DNA from: Nocardioides speluncae
GTDB taxonomy: Bacteria > Actinomycetota > Actinomycetes > Propionibacteriales > Nocardioidaceae
Direction: 5' to 3'
Length of the DNA: 64,000 bases
Assembly (NCBI RefSeq): GCF_003121585.1
Contig: NZ_QEOO01000005.1
Coordinates: 89,806 to 153,805, forward strand
The notes under the pieces were generated by a model. It was not told the DNA's origin, made no database searches, and worked only from the letters and a program-made list of their open reading frames with translations. The translations under genes and the position numbers were made by a program. This document shows, piece by piece, positions 63,825 to 64,000 of this stretch. How positions within the stretch are numbered: the first letter of the stretch is position 1; the number at the start of each line of letters is the position of its first letter.

Positions 63825-63859
63825 TGTGGAAAAGTCGGCGTGTTTGAAACTGTGGACGA
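63825..63859. promoter_or_regulatory. Two DnaA-box-like sites upstream of the SSB-like gene
   Basis: TGTGGAAAA (63825-63833) and TGTGGACGA (63851-63859) differ from the reverse DnaA box TGTGGACAA at two and one positions. They lie 66-101 bp upstream of the ATG at 63758 and could link the gene to DnaA. Chance occurrence is possible. Confidence 0.35.
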
Positions 63860-63912
63860 TTGGTGGGCCGACGACCGTGTCGCGCGGGACCTTGCAGTGC
63901 CTCAGAAATAGC

Positions 63913-63942
63913 GTAGAGGCCACCTGGTGGGGTGGCCTCTAC
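63913..63942 (-). terminator. rRNA operon terminator
   Basis: Perfect 12-bp stem GTAGAGGCCACC/GGTGGCCTCTAC with a 6-nt loop; on the minus strand it follows the 5S rRNA by about 10 bp and is followed by GCTATTTC. This ends the rRNA transcript entering the window from the right. Confidence 0.85.
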
Positions 63943-63952
63943 GGGGTGTTTG

Positions 63953-64000
63953 TTCGGCGGCGTCCTACTCTCCCACAGCCTCTCGGTTGCAGTACCATCG
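63953..64000 (-). rRNA. rrf: 5S rRNA, 3' end (partial)
   Basis: The minus strand reads TGTGGGAGAGTAGGACGCCG close to position 63955-63980, the conserved 3' end of actinobacterial 5S rRNA. The gene runs off the window edge; a complete rRNA operon is expected further to the right. The exact 3' terminus (about 63953) is uncertain by a few bases. Confidence 0.92.

Overview
The window is GC-rich (roughly 70 %) with dense, mostly minus-strand coding. It looks like a chromosome segment of an actinobacterium, most likely Propionibacteriales/Nocardioidaceae (Nocardioides-like). The basis is the actinobacterial core order tlyA-nadK-recN-steA-steB-pyrG-NUDIX-ald-xerD-parA-scpA-scpB-rluB-tyrA/aroH-cmk-plsC-der, GTG/TTG starts with four-base start/stop overlaps, a streptogrisin-type protease and short palindromic repeats. 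The genus is inference only.

Layout. 0-8 kb (accessory): two coupled CNNM/HlyC-type CBS membrane proteins, a frameshifted sulfatase, a methyltransferase, small unknown genes, an HNH nuclease, a YdcF/SanA-like protein and a zinc alcohol dehydrogenase. 8-12 kb: cytochrome bd oxidase (cydAB) with a DUF1345 membrane protein, then a DoxX-like protein and an orphan fdhD. 13-18 kb: two divergent regulator/target pairs, each with an inverted repeat between the genes (HxlR with an NmrA-like reductase; TetR with an acyl-CoA dehydrogenase), then ilvA. 18-20 kb: two adjacent genes resembling type VII secretion substrates. 20-24 kb: the most unusual locus. A LysR-type DNA-binding domain is fused to a complete HSL-family esterase; it is divergent from a coupled operon (truncated hydrolase, alpha/beta hydrolase, DUF998, RibD-like reductase with an internal stop), with a T-N11-A operator between them. 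24-28 kb: secreted Pro/Thr-rich protein, kynU, a frameshifted secreted protease behind a LacI-type palindrome, and a PD-(D/E)XK nuclease-like gene just downstream of tRNA-Pro(GGG).

28-41 kb is mainly core: der, plsC-like, cmk, tyrA, aroH, then an accessory part (VOC, AraC, a CE4-GT2 envelope polysaccharide enzyme), then rluB, scpB, scpA, a ribbon-helix-helix-like gene and parA as one overlapping chain. Five DnaA-box-like sites lie upstream of parA. 41-49 kb is accessory: DUF6463, DUF2867, a NarL-type two-component system, DUF418, a GT4 glycosyltransferase and a large helicase coupled to xerD. 49-64 kb is core: xerD, ald, NUDIX, ppk2, pyrG, steB, steA, recN, nadK, tlyA, HAD phosphatase, DUF1015, an SSB-like protein and the 3' end of a 5S rRNA gene with its terminator.

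Four genes are broken: sulfatase and protease (single-base frameshifts), RibD-like reductase (internal TGA) and flavin reductase (internal loss with a 155-bp inverted-repeat element in its place). Whether the single-base lesions are biological or sequencing errors cannot be decided from one sequence.
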